Shown: one piece after another, positions 28,549 to 39,900 of the stretch | Position numbering within the stretch: position 1 is the first letter of the stretch | How the letters are laid out: the number at the start of each line of letters is the position of its first letter | Assembly (NCBI GenBank): GCA_964020155.1 | Contig: OZ026565.1 | Location: 1,785,001 to 1,849,000 of the forward strand | DNA: 64,000 nt | Reading direction: 5' to 3' | Source: Chondrilla cf. caribensis | Taxonomy: Eukaryota > Porifera > Demospongiae > Chondrillida > Chondrillidae | Position numbers and translations under genes: made by a program | The notes under the pieces: generated by a model | What the model was told of the DNA's origin: nothing | The model's database searches: none | Seen by the model: only the letters and a program-made list of their open reading frames with translations

Positions 28549-28575
28549 TAATAATAATAATAATATACTATACTA
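28440..28575. repeat. (TAA)n microsatellite
   Basis: About 130 bp of ataataata with occasional atat breaks, between the two retrotransposon fragments. Confidence 0.9.
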
Positions 28576-28589
28576 TAATATACACTTCT

Positions 28590-28880
28590 GCCAGGGAGGC
28601 CGGAGGTGCTGCAGCCCTTGCTGAGAGGGATAAGTCAAGAAAATATTCACATCTTGACAGGTCTTACCTGTTTCAACCAATTGATGTGGAAACCTGCGGG
28701 TCGATGGGTCCAGATTCCTTGTGCTTCTTGCGTGATCTTGGTCGTAGATTGAAGTCCTCTACCAGAGAGCCACAGTCATTCACTTACATGTTACAGCGAC
28801 TCTCCGTGGCAATCCAGTTGGGGAACACTTCATCTGTGCTGGGCACTTTGGAACAGCCAAGCCTCCAATGTATTGATTGA
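28590..28880 (+). mobile_element. Retrotransposon 3' coding fragment, copy 2
   Basis: The frame reads EAGGAAALAERDKSRKYSHL, then FQPIDVETCGSMGPDSLCFL, then LQRLSVAIQLGNTSSVLGTL and a stop at 28880. It is homologous to copy 1 but truncated further at the 5' side and clearly a different element (about 60% similar by eye). It starts inside the TAA array. Confidence 0.6.
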
Positions 28881-29260
28881 ATTAATCAATTATTTATCAT
28901 TACTATTATTTATTTTTATTATTGTTGTTGTTATTGTTATTGTTATTGTTGTCATTATTGTTATTTGCCACGTATATATATAGTTCCCTATACTTCTTCC
29001 AATTTCTCTTATTATTATTATCTCTTATTATTATATCACTGTAATTTTTCTGTACTCATAATAATAATAACAATAATCATCAACATCAAAAATAATAATA
29101 TTATTAGTAGTACATTATAAATATAAATGCATAAATTCGGTTAGAATCAAAAATTTATTATAATAAATAAATATAGTTTTCAAACTTACTGACATGCAAA
29201 CAAGGTGGATAACTTGTGTATCCTGGTATTCACGTGATATATTACACCTGAGTCCGCTAC
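28881..29260. other. AT-rich spacer, no gene seen
   Basis: Runs of ttattgttattg and aataataataacaataatca, probably microsatellite tails of the retroelement fragment. Promoter elements of the following gene were not recognised. Confidence 0.5.
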
Positions 29261-29722
29261 ATGCAAATAAAGAGATCGAAATCACGCATGCGTTATTCAA
29301 TCATGGACGAATATTGCAGTTTGTTTGCTGGAGCTATTCTAAAGTTCAAGACGATCACCGTATACAACAGCCTACCGGGAAAGGAGACTAAAGAAAGAGG
29401 TAAAGTTCACAATTCGCTTCGTACGCAGACCGCAGCCGCGTTCTACCATCTTCCTTACTTTACTGCAGTTAAGAAGCGTGACTACCCCAAATTCAAAGGG
29501 ATCTGCCGGCACCAAGAAACGTGCCGATACAACAAAGAGGGCAAGTGTAGATTCCTACATGTGGACCCCTCCCTGCTCGTAGGAAAGAAAACACCTTACA
29601 AGCCATGTTTTCGGCATCCTAAATGTAAAAACAATGATTGCGAGTATATACACTTACCGCTGGAAGCCGAGGAAGACGAACCGTCGAATAAGAAGTCCAA
29701 AGTAGAGGATAATCAAGATTAA
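29261..29722 (+). CDS. Small single-exon protein with two CCCH zinc fingers
   Basis: Open frame of 153 aa without introns. Finger 1 is C82-C88-C96-H100 (CX5CX7CX3H, CRHQETCRYNKEGKCRFLH) and finger 2 is C116-C122-C127-H131 (CX5CX4CX3H, CFRHPKCKNNDCEYIH). The tail is acidic and then basic (EAEEDEPSNKKSKVEDNQD), with KKSK as a possible nuclear signal. CCCH fingers usually bind single-stranded RNA, so RNA metabolism is the likely field, but the exact family is not recognised. The start may instead be Met10 (29288) or Met15 (29303); the zinc fingers are unaffected. The lack of introns beside intron-rich genes allows a retrogene, though no poly-A tract follows the stop. Confidence 0.65.
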   Translation: MQIKRSKSRMRYSIMDEYCSLFAGAILKFKTITVYNSLPGKETKERGKVHNSLRTQTAAAFYHLPYFTAVKKRDYPKFKGICRHQETCRYNKEGKCRFLHVDPSLLVGKKTPYKPCFRHPKCKNNDCEYIHLPLEAEEDEPSNKKSKVEDNQD

Positions 29723-29889
29723 CTCTCTTAAAAACGGCTTTTGTCAAAGCCACTGAAACCTTGAGATTATTTACGACGCCATTTCTCTTCTAAGGCTAAT
29801 CGCTGATCGCAGTTCGCGGGAACTTCGCACTCTGCCTTATGCAATAGAGGGTCAGACTCTATGCTTATACCATGCTTATGCCGACAGAT

Positions 29890-31105
29890 CGGGACGTACA
29901 CGTATGGGAGAGAATAGGAGTAACAATGCTATAAGCACCTTCTTCCTTAACTCATGGGAGAGGGGGCGTGTTAACTAGGTGATGGCATTCATTATATTTT
30001 TCAATATAATGGGAGAGTATAGGAGAAAAATACACTCTAAGTACCCCTAAGAAAACACTAACCCTAACCCTTTTTGTATAGCTCACGGGAGCGGGGGGGG
30101 GGTCAACCTGATTATTTCACCAGACCTAGCTGGGGAAATGAACTAACTTCCCATCTCCATATGTGGCCCGTTACCATAGCTATATTCGGAGGTGCTTAAA
30201 ATTTTTTTCAATGTATAGGAGAGATTAATAGAAGCACCTTTTTGTATAGCTCATGGGAAAGGGGGCATGTCAATCTGATATTTTTACCAGACCTAGCTGG
30301 GGACATGAATGAACCTATAAAACAATTCCCATCTCCATATGTGGTCTGTAACTCTAGCTACATTCGGAAGTGCTTAATATTCTTTCAATGTAAGGCAGAG
30401 TATAAGAGAAAACGCTAAGCACTTTTTCGTATAGCACATGGGAGAGGGGGCATGTCAACCGAATATTTTCACCAGACCTAACTGGGGACATGAACTAACT
30501 TATGAAGCAAATCCCATATCTGTATGTGGCCCGTAACCATAGCTACATTTAGAGGTGCTTAAATTTTTTCAATGTATGGGAGGGTATAGGAGAGAAAAAC
30601 GCTAAGCACCTTTTCATATAGTTCATGGGAGAGGGGGAATGTCAACCTCATATTTCTACGAGACTTAGCTGGGGACATGAACTAACATACGAAACAATTC
30701 CCATCTCCGTATGTGGCCCATAACTCTAGCTACATTTGGAGGTGCTTAATATTTTTTCCAATGTATGGGAGAGTATAGGAGAAAATGCGCTAAGCACCTT
30801 TTGTATAGCTCATGGAAGAGGGGACGTGTCAACTTGATATTCTTACCAGGCCTAGCTGGGGATATGAACTAACTTTTTAAACAATTTTCATGTCCATATG
30901 TGGTCCGTAACTCTAGCTACATTCAGCGGTAAGAAATATTTTTTTTCAAGTATGGGAGAATATAGAGCAGAAAAACGTTAAGCACCTTTTTGTATAGCTC
31001 ATGGGAGAGGGGGCATGTCAACTTGATATATTTACCAGAACTAGCTGGGGACATGAATTATCATACAGAACAATTACCATCTCCGTATGTGACCCGTGAT
31101 CATAA
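29890..31105 (+). repeat. Satellite array 5, ~187-bp units
   Basis: About six units in one orientation with 'gggagagtataggag', 'gctaagcacctttt(t/c)gtatagctcatggg', 'gagggggc(a/g)tgtcaac', 'agacctagctggggacatga', 'cccatctccgtatgtggccc' and 'ctagctacattcggaggtgc'. It contains a short ctaaccctaaccct telomere-like trace at 30056. Confidence 0.9.
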
Positions 31106-31667
31106 CTTTGAGTTTCATGCATGGTGTCAAGTGGCATGTTCTCTTCGGCCGCAGGGCATGAAGCACCTCCCCGTCCTCGCCGGATGCCCTGGGCACACGT
31201 AAAGTGTGGCAGAGAAGTTTGAATGAGAGATCATGCAAGATGTAACTTATTGGACTTCAAGAATTTGTGTATGTATACATATTTTATACAGATACACCAT
31301 AGTGTTCAAATGTTTCCTGTATGTGTCAAATATAACTTATTGATCTATTGTATTATCATTTGTTAAATTATGAATTGTAATAAAATTAATATACTTGACA
31401 TGCAATGTATGAAGCAATATATATAATGAAATAAAATAATGATGTCGACCAGTTCACCTGTGAAGTAACATAGCTACCCATCTACATCGGATTCCCTGGG
31501 TATACATGCAGTGTGGCAGAGAGAGGTACAAGTAAATTTAAAGACATGCAATCAACATTAACTTGAGGGATTGTGATATTATGATTTCTGATTTATTGTC
31601 TCATTTATTGTTATTCATCTATAATGATATTGAAATGTATCAATATTCATATTTACAATAGAAGTGC
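31106..31667. other. Spacer upstream of the TPP1 gene with a duplicated motif
   Basis: A GC-richer island at about 31118-31225 contains 'aagcacctccccgtcctcgc', 'cggatgccctgggcacacgt' and 'aaagtgtggcagagaag'. A diverged repeat at 31455-31535 has 'agctacccatctacatc', 'ggattccctgggtatacatg' and 'cagtgtggcagagag'. A possible poly-A signal aataaaat lies at about 31378. The islands could be terminal exons or a small structured element; I cannot decide. Confidence 0.4.
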
Positions 31668-33299
31668 ATGTCACGTGGAAGAAATATGGCGGCCTCTATC
31701 TCGTTGTTGTTCGCTCTGTTCTTTGTTGGCTGTCCTTCTGTTTGCCCCCATGGACATGAAAAAAAGGAAGATGTGTTTGATATAGTGGGCAAACCTGACC
31801 CTCAGAGTACCGTAAAGCTAGTGTTTGCTATCAAACAGAAAAACAAGGATTTCCTGAGAAAGAAACTTTTAGAAGTTTCCCACCCCAAGTCGTCGTTTTA
31901 CGGCCATTATATGAACTTTGACGAGATTTCGAAGCATGTTTACGGCGTTCCCGAGTCCGTGAAAGCAGTGGAGGAAACTCTTGTTAGCTTAGGAGTCACC
32001 CCGGAGTCAAGACACTTCACCATCGGTAGAGACTTTGCCGTTGTACCCGTCCCGGTTTTCTCCGTTAGCGAATTGTTCACCGCTGACTTTTATTTTTACA
32101 AAGGTAAAAAGAGTGGAGAGGTTCATGTGAAGTCAGCCAATTACTCCATCCCTGAGGGTCTCAAGGACCACATAGACTTTGTGTTTGGCATCTCAGAACT
32201 TCCTCGTCCCTCAAAAGTGTTCGCGCGTCCTCATGTTCGTAGCCTGCAGGACGGAGGTGATGTCACACCGGACCTCCTCTACAAGGACTACAACATAGGA
32301 AACTATACATCCACCAATGCGAACAACTCCCAGGCGATAGCAAGTTTCCTCAAGGAGTATTTCAGTCCGTCAGATCTGTCAGCCTTTGAGCAGAACTACA
32401 ATCTGCCCAATAAGTCTGTTTCCAAAATCGTAGGGACAAACGATGTTAACAATCCTGGCATAGAGGCTAACCTGGACGTACAGTTCATAATGACTACTGG
32501 TCGCAATGTGGACACCTGGTTTGTGTCCACAAGTGAGCTAGCCAACCACAACCAGGAGGGGTTCCTGACATGGATCATTGGACAGGTTAACAGAACTGAC
32601 TCTCCTCTTGTGCATTCTGTGAGCTACGGCGATTTTGAGGACACAATTCCGCTTGACTTCAAGAACCGAATGGAGGTCGAGTTTCAGAAGTTTGGAGTCT
32701 CGGGGAGAACAGTTTTCTTTGCTTCCGGTGACGAGGGCGTTGACTGCAAAGGTGTGTTCAAGCGTCACTTTAATCCCATGTGGCCGGCTAGTAGCCCGTT
32801 TGTGACCACAGTTGGAGGAGCAGTCAGTCTGAGTGAAGCCTGGAAGGAAGGAGGTGGGGGATTTTCAAACACGTTCCCCCGCCCCTCGTACCAAGACGCA
32901 GCTGTCACAAAGTACCTCAATAGTGGTGTAGCCCCTTCAACCTCATATTTCAATGTCAGTGGTCGGGCTTATCCGGATATAAGTGCCTACTCCGTTAGCT
33001 GCCTCATCGTTATCCTAGGTTTGCCCTGGCCCGTGGATGGGACGAGCTGTGCTACCCCGATTTACGCTGGTATTGCATCACTGTTGAATGACGTTCGCCT
33101 ATCACAAGGAAAGCCAACCCTCGGTTTTCTCAACCCCCTCCTCTACCAACAACTGGAAGGAAACGGTTTCTACGACATCACCAAAGGAGAGAACTCAGGG
33201 GGTCTTAGCCTGTGTGGTGGATTCAAGGCAACGGAAGGTTGGGACCCAGCTTCAGGTTGGGGGAGCCCTGATTTCAGCAGACTGAAAAGCCTCATTTAA
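31668..33299 (+). CDS. TPP1: Tripeptidyl-peptidase 1 (sedolisin family S53), intronless
   Basis: A 543-aa open frame without introns. Signal peptide (MAASISLLFALFFVGCPSVC, starting at Met7), propeptide of the pro-kumamolisin type (about 35-190, SHPKSSFYGHYMNFDEISKHV), then the catalytic domain. Sedolisin residues are in place: Glu266 and Asp270 in GIEANLDVQ, Asp355 in ASGDEGVDC, and Ser460 in DGTSCATPIYAG. The C-terminal calcium-site motifs DITKGEN and GWDPASGWGSPDF are present. Human TPP1 is 563 aa and has introns. The enzyme removes tripeptides from the N-termini of proteins in lysosomes after autocatalytic loss of the propeptide at acid pH. The start at 31668 or 31686 (Met7, better signal peptide context) is open. 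The missing introns suggest retroposition or ancient intron loss. The family call is secure. Confidence 0.93.
   Translation: MSRGRNMAASISLLFALFFVGCPSVCPHGHEKKEDVFDIVGKPDPQSTVKLVFAIKQKNKDFLRKKLLEVSHPKSSFYGHYMNFDEISKHVYGVPESVKAVEETLVSLGVTPESRHFTIGRDFAVVPVPVFSVSELFTADFYFYKGKKSGEVHVKSANYSIPEGLKDHIDFVFGISELPRPSKVFARPHVRSLQDGGDVTPDLLYKDYNIGNYTSTNANNSQAIASFLKEYFSPSDLSAFEQNYNLPNKSVSKIVGTNDVNNPGIEANLDVQFIMTTGRNVDTWFVSTSELANHNQEGFLTWIIGQVNRTDSPLVHSVSYGDFEDTIPLDFKNRMEVEFQKFGVSGRTVFFASGDEGVDCKGVFKRHFNPMWPASSPFVTTVGGAVSLSEAWKEGGGGFSNTFPRPSYQDAAVTKYLNSGVAPSTSYFNVSGRAYPDISAYSVSCLIVILGLPWPVDGTSCATPIYAGIASLLNDVRLSQGKPTLGFLNPLLYQQLEGNGFYDITKGENSGGLSLCGGFKATEGWDPASGWGSPDFSRLKSLI
31669..31678 (+). promoter_or_regulatory. 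E-box GTCACGTGG resembling a CLEAR (TFEB) site
   Basis: TGTCACGTGG overlaps the first possible start codon of the lysosomal TPP1 gene and matches most of the CLEAR consensus GTCACGTGAC. If translation starts at Met7 (31686), the box lies in the promoter or 5' UTR. The sequence AATATGGCGGCC just after it resembles a YY1 site. Function is inference. Confidence 0.35.
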
Positions 33300-33747
33300 T
33301 GATTTGTGTGCATGTACACGCATTGTCATTCCTCAGATTTTGCAGTTTTGTTTGAATAAGTTTTTTATGTCTCGGTTCCCAAGTTTAGCAAGTTCATATG
33401 TATGTACATTAATCAACCATGTATGTGTATATCTATTATGCTCTGGTCTGCCTGTCAATGTACTACACTTTAGCTCTGTTGTGTTACAATGGTTCTACAG
33501 TGGTAGTTTGTATCACCTTCACTAGTACTGTATGCACACATGTACATAAGCAGTGTTATGCACTAGCTGTATAGTACTGCGAATAACTATACGCACTGTA
33601 TAGTATTATAAATTACAGTGGAAATTGCTTAGTAGTACCCTAGTATGGAAAATGCATGTAGCAGTTTATTCTGGCTGTTAGCCCCTACTTTTCTTTGTCC
33701 ATGCGTACGCCAAGTGTAAAAGTAGGAGCCAGCAGTATTGTAGTTAC
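33300..33747. other. 3' flank of the TPP1 gene
   Basis: Presumably the 3' UTR and spacer. No AATAAA was noticed. Nothing else recognised. Confidence 0.4.
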
Positions 33748-33822
33748 TAGTCTGACGTAGCCCAGACCCTTCCGGCCTCCATTTTATTACGGCGCGGAAA
33801 GGGTCTGGGCTACGTCAGACTA
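33748..33822. repeat. 75-bp foldback element, same family as 1296-1375
   Basis: The left arm tagtctgacgtagcccagac and right arm gtctgggctacgtcagacta are perfect over 20 bp and continue as cctt/aagg around 'ccggcctccattttattacggcgcgg'. It lies about 215 bp upstream of the next gene's start codon. Confidence 0.88.
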
Positions 33823-34020
33823 TATTATAGTTACGTACTTGGCCGCCATTTTGTTTACCCTATACTCTTGACCCTGCACGTGGTCCAAGAGGTTGTAGTA
33901 TCTATGGTCCAAGTAGCTACTTGGGAGACCCTTGAACTCTTTGGACTGGTTTAGCTTCTCGTACGTCGTGTTTGATTGTACTTTTGGCGGCTGTAAGCTC
34001 TACATTCCATCCAACTGTAC

Positions 34021-34029
34021 ATGCGTTAG
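34021..34029 (+). promoter_or_regulatory. Two-codon upstream ORF (ATG CGT TAG)
   Basis: A minimal upstream reading frame ends 9 nt before the ATG of the UBC-domain gene. If it is in the 5' UTR it could lower initiation at the main start. A GCCGCCATTTTG box (YY1-like, reverse orientation) lies at about 33842. Confidence 0.35.
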
Positions 34030-34038
34030 TGCCTGGGG

Positions 34039-35184
34039 ATGAGCGGTGTTCGAGGACGTGGTCGCGGTAGGGGACGACCTCCGAAATACTCAACAAGAGG
34101 GCCTGTGTACGCAGCCGTGGACACCACAGAGGGATCTGTTGCGTCAGACGTGAGCTCTTTGAGCGATTTGACCTCCCTGGACTACGAAAGGCTGAATGTT
34201 AGCAAAGAAAGTGCTCCAATCAAGGTAAACAGCAATAGGGATCACTATTATTGCTTGATTGATGCATGTGATCACCTTGTTCAGTTAAGATGTTGCCTAA
34301 TGTGATTAAAGGTTTACAAGGTCTTTTATATTGCGCATGCGTGTGTGTTTGACATATAATGTAGCTGTGATGTTGACAGAGGTGTTGTTTATTGTGATGT
34401 GTAGTTATCCTAATAGAGGCGTACAGTTCTTTGTTGTTATTACCACGTTGATTTGTACTCCATGAGACTCTCCACTTGGTTAACACTGGCTACTATTTGA
34501 TTGAGCCCAGTGTACGAAGGTGTCTGCTGCATGTCCACTGCATGTCCGCTGCATGTCCGCTGCATGTCCACTGCATGTCCGCTGCATGTCTGCTGCATGT
34601 CCACTGCATGTCCGCTGCATGTCTGCTGCATGTCCACTGCATGTCCGCTGCATGTCCACTGTATGTCCACTGCATATCCACTGTATGTCCACTGTATGTC
34701 CACTGCATGTCCGCTGCATGTCCACTGTATGTCCACTGCATGTCCACTGCATGTCTGCTGTATGTCCACTGTATGTCAGATTTCATCTCAGCATATCCTC
34801 ATCAGACTCAAGTTACCAGACCCTAACTCGCTGGATGTCTGCTGCATGTCTACTGCATGTCCTCCACATGTCAGATCTCATCTCAGCATGTCCTCATCAG
34901 AATCAAGCTACCAGACCCTAACTCTTGTTTCTCCATTTCAAATGACCCTGATGCCAGCTATCATATGGTATTTATAGTCAATGTGTGTGTATTATTTATC
35001 ACTGCTTCGTTGATTTTATAGAGACTGTACAAGGAATATGTAGAAGTTAGGAAAAAGTGAGTATATCTATATGTTGTGTGTGTGTGTGTGCGTGCGTGCG
35101 TGTGTGCGTGTTGCATGCATGCTTGCATATGTGTGAGTGTATGTGTGTGTGTGCGTGTGTGTTGCATGCATGCTTGCATACGTA

Positions 35185-35244
<60 letters not shown>

Positions 35245-36915
35245 TTTGAGATACAATTTCTGTTCTACTCAACTGTACTTGGTCAAGTTCATACATACAC
35301 ATAAACACTAAAGTCAATACACGCACAACCATACATTCATGTATGTGTTATGCACATATTTCATAACTTGATTTTTCTATTTAGCCCACTTCCAAATATA
35401 AGTGTGGTCCCTCTACCGAAAGACTTTTTCGAATGGCATGGGAACATCCGTGCTCCGAGTGATACTCTATATGATGGGGGCATCTTCCACTTTGCCATCA
35501 GATTCTCCCACGACCATCCTAAGTGAGTGCAGCTGGTGTTTGGACAGATTGAGCACGGGCATGGGTAGACATTGGTCGCATAATTATCATGTGATAATAT
35601 ATTGTAGTATAGCATTACATATGTACATTTGTGTATAGACTGTATGCTATCAATACAGTGTAACTTACTTGGAGGGTACACTGATTAGTATTCACTCCTG
35701 GTTGGTACACACTCCTGGTTGGTACATACTCCTGGAAAGTACATACTCCTGGTTAGCACACACTCCTGGTTAGTACGCACTCCTGGATAGTACATACTCC
35801 TGGTTAGCACACACTCCTGGTTAGTACACACTCCTGATTAGTACATACTCATGGTTAGTACACACTCCTGGTTAGTACAAACTCCTGGTTAGTACACACT
35901 CTTTATTTGTACACACTCCTTGCTAGTACACACTCCTGGTTAGTACACACTCCTGGTTAGTACATACTCCTTGCTAGTACACTCTCCTGGATAGTGCACA
36001 CTCCTGGTTAGTACACACTCCTGGTTAGTACACACTCCTTGCTAGTACACACTCCTGGTTAGTGCATACTCCTGGTTAGCACACACTCATGGTTAGTACA
36101 CACTCCTGGTTAATACATACTCCTGGTTAGCACACACTCCTGGTTAGTACACACTCCTGGTTAGTACATACTCATGGTTAGTACACACTCCTGGTTGGTA
36201 CACATTCCTGGTTGGTACACACTCCTGGTTAGTACACACTACTGGTTAGAGCACACTACTGGTTAGAACACACTCCTGGTTAGTACATACTCCTGGTTAG
36301 TACATACTCCTGGTTAGTACACACTCCTGGTTAGTACATACTCCTGGTTAGTACATACTCCTGGTTAGTACATACTCCTGGTTAGTACATACAATCTGAC
36401 TACACATGCCAGAGCATGGTGGATCAGGGGCAGCTACATCCAACTAGGTACTAACATGTGTGTTTTATGTTTGAAGAGGTTCTGTAGTACACATGACTGT
36501 GACATTTCTCTTGCCTCCTACTTTTCAGCACACCTCCCACCTTAGTGATGAAGTCGCGAGTTGAGCATCCATGTGTTCACAAAGGCCTGATCAAGCTGGA
36601 CAATGGCCTGATCAAGTTGGACACACTGGTGGACTACAAAGTGAAAGGAGTGTCCCCAGAGAAGCGTTACTACTACTATTCCCCCGGCTACACAGTGCAA
36701 AGCATCCTCATTCAGCTGCACAGTAAGGGAATGTCCGCCCTGGTTTAAAATCTACATATATATGTATATACGTACACACACCTTCAAAAGTAAATAGCCG
36801 CCTTGAAAACGACTGCCAATTAATAGGATGAAAGGATAGGAATAGGATAGAAAGTTTGTTGAGTAAAAAAATGGGCATTTCCTTCATAAGCAACCATTCC
36901 ATTGCTTTCTATTCT

Positions 36916-36955
<40 letters not shown>

Positions 36956-39900
36956 ATGTTTTTAGCTCAAAACTTAGACCAAATTGATTAGTATAATGGT
37001 CAAAAAACATAAATAATTAGTTTAAGAGTTTATTTCATCTATTTTTGAACAATTTCCATTTTAATCATTATAGGAAGCTTAAAATCTAGTAATTACAAAA
37101 TTATCATGACAGTGGCGTCTATTGTTACATTGATACAGGTTTTAGTATTATCACACAGACCTAGTTGAAACCTTTACCTTCTCTGGTTGCAGCTATTTTC
37201 TACGAGGGGACAGTGGAGATCGCATTGGAGGATTTGAAGGATGTGGGGATGTACACGGCCAAGAAGAAGCAGTTTGTAGCTGGAGTGGAGTTTTCTGTTG
37301 AGCAGGTAAAGTGGAGCAAGCTAGATGTTCCATGCAGTGTCACTACCCCTAGCTCCACTATATTCACACAATGTCCTCAATCTAGTATACATGTGTATGT
37401 ATATGTACATACGTATATACATGTATATGTGTATAATATACGTATCTACGTACATGCATATATTTGTATACATACGTATGTACATATACATATTATATGC
37501 ATACTTGAGTGTATAAATGAATATACTATACGTACATACATACATGTATATACGTATGTACATATCCAATACATACAATAGATGTATACCTGTATATACA
37601 TATATACGTATACATATTACAGTGGAACCTCTCTATTAAGGACACTTTGGGACCTTGATTTTAGTCCTTATTACAGAGGTGTCCTCAATTCAGAGGTTAC
37701 TTAATACACTACAGTACTACACTGGGACACAAAATGATGTCCTTATTATAGAGGTTTCTGCAATTCAGAGGTTTGTAATAGAAAGGTTCCACTGTATACG
37801 TATATGCATTGGAACCTTGAAAATCCAACATTTTCTAGGAAAACAAATGTACCATGTATGTAGTGTGCGATTTCCACAGAAGAATATTTCATGATTGCAC
37901 ATCAGTACATAGCACCATTCCTGACTTGAAAATTTTGCAGGTATAATTTCATGAATCCAGCTGAAACATGGGAAAGGTGGAAATAAAACCCTGCGTCAAA
38001 TCCCCATTATATTGTACATTACTATAGATACTCTGTACAATTCCCAGGGTATGTACAAATCCCCGTGAACAGAGATGGATACTGTACTCTTCATCTCAGT
38101 GTGAGCTTATTCTGTTTCCCACTGAGTGTGTACTGCGTGTTTCACATTTTTTGTATGGTCACTCCTTGCAGAGCTTGAGGTACTCGTGTGAGCAGTGCAG
38201 GCATCGACCCAAGAACTACTACCCACCCTTGCCAGTGAGTGATGGTCTTCTGTTATCAACACAAAGCAAATGTCGTGTATAGCATAGGTGCATGGTATAT
38301 GTACGTACGTATGTACCATATACACACCTACATAGGTGGACAGTTCGAATTTGTTTTAAAATTTGTTGGAAGGATCCCACTGAAAATCAACCCCAGCAGT
38401 AGGACCACTATTTCCCAGTCCCAGGAATTCCTGTACTGTATTACTCTATACACAGTACCAACACCTGAATTAGGACCACCTCAGTAATGAGACCACCTCA
38501 GTAATAGGATCGCCTCAGTAGTAGGACCACCTCAGTAATGAGACCCTCTCAGTAATAGGACCACCTCAGTAATGAGACCACCTCAGAAATAGGACCACCT
38601 CATTAATAGGACCACCTCAGTAATAGGACCACCTCAGTAATGAGACACCCTCAGTAATGAGACACTCTCAGTAATGAGACACTCTCAGTAATGAGACACT
38701 CTCAGTAATGAGACACCCTCAGTAATGAGACACCCTTAGTAATAGGACCGCTATCTTCCAGTCCCAGGAATTCCTGTGTGTGTTCATTTTCCTTCTCTCA
38801 ACAGGAAGTGGATTCAGTCCCTCCACCTGTGACGACCGAAGAGTCCATCTACTCTGACTATCTAGTTTGCTACCAGACTCGCAAGACCCATGAAGAGGCT
38901 CCCCTCGGCCTCGGGATTTCCTTCAGCAAGAACGTGAGAACCGGTCGTCTCCAGTCGGTGGTGTGTGCCTCTGACGTCATCTCGCTGAACGCCTACAAGG
39001 GACAGAATGTCAGGGAGATGTGGCAGCACCAGTTCACACACTGGATTCCATTGTGTGAGTGAAATTGGTTTGAGAATGTGGATGATTGTTTCATGTAAGG
39101 TGTGCATACAAGAGGCAGAATGTGCTAGGGGTATGTCAGCACCAGTTTACACACTGAATTCAATTGTGTGAGTAAATTTGGTCTGGGAATGTAAACCAAT
39201 GCACATATGAAATGGGTTTAATGGTGAAGGGATGGCTGCATGGATTCACATACCGGATTCCATTGTGTGAATGAATTTGGTTTGGGAATTAGCTGTTCAT
39301 GGATGATTGAATTCTTCCTTATTTTCTGCATTTCATGACAATTGCTGGCTTTGTGGCTATACTGCTCCCAATTGCTATCGTAACTATGTAATCCTAAGTA
39401 GGTGTGATAAACTCTGTACATCTTACTTGTCCCACCCACAGTAAATTCTTGTTATTCTGCCACAATTCTTTTTCAAAAAAATATAGCAAATTAACAAGTT
39501 TAGCAGATAAACCTAGACATACACTAGTACTATCACTTGTACACTGTATTGGTACTGGGAGATTGTTCATGAGAAAGCAGGTTCAGATGAAAGAGATTTC
39601 ACGCACTGTACTTTTTCCACTTGTTCTACACATCAACAGTTGAGTATGTGTCAATGTGTGTGTGTTGAATGTACCTCACATGTACTATACTTTCAGAATT
39701 GTGCATGCTTAGCACTCAAATTTGTGTGTGTGTTGTGTATTCTGCAGACCTGGCCAACTCCAACCCAGAGAGGGCGTCCTACCTGGCCAAGAGGACCCTC
39801 AGCTCCATCTATCGCGGCAGTCCCATCGAGTTCCAGTCCACAATGGCACTGGACTTCTTCCCCAAATTGCTGACTCATCTAACCCTGAGGTACATACGTA

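Noticed and set aside
34440..34977. Overlapping frames with repeated Cys-His-Met or Gln-Trp-Thr words
   Set aside because: An 11-bp minisatellite read in all frames gives 11-residue periodic peptides; there is no start context or splice support, and it lies in an intron.
35685..36398. Regularly spaced repeats that might suggest a CRISPR-like array
   Set aside because: Units are directly adjacent without unique spacers, in a eukaryotic intron; this is a minisatellite. Same reasoning for 38465-38745, 43790-44205 and 52170-52760.
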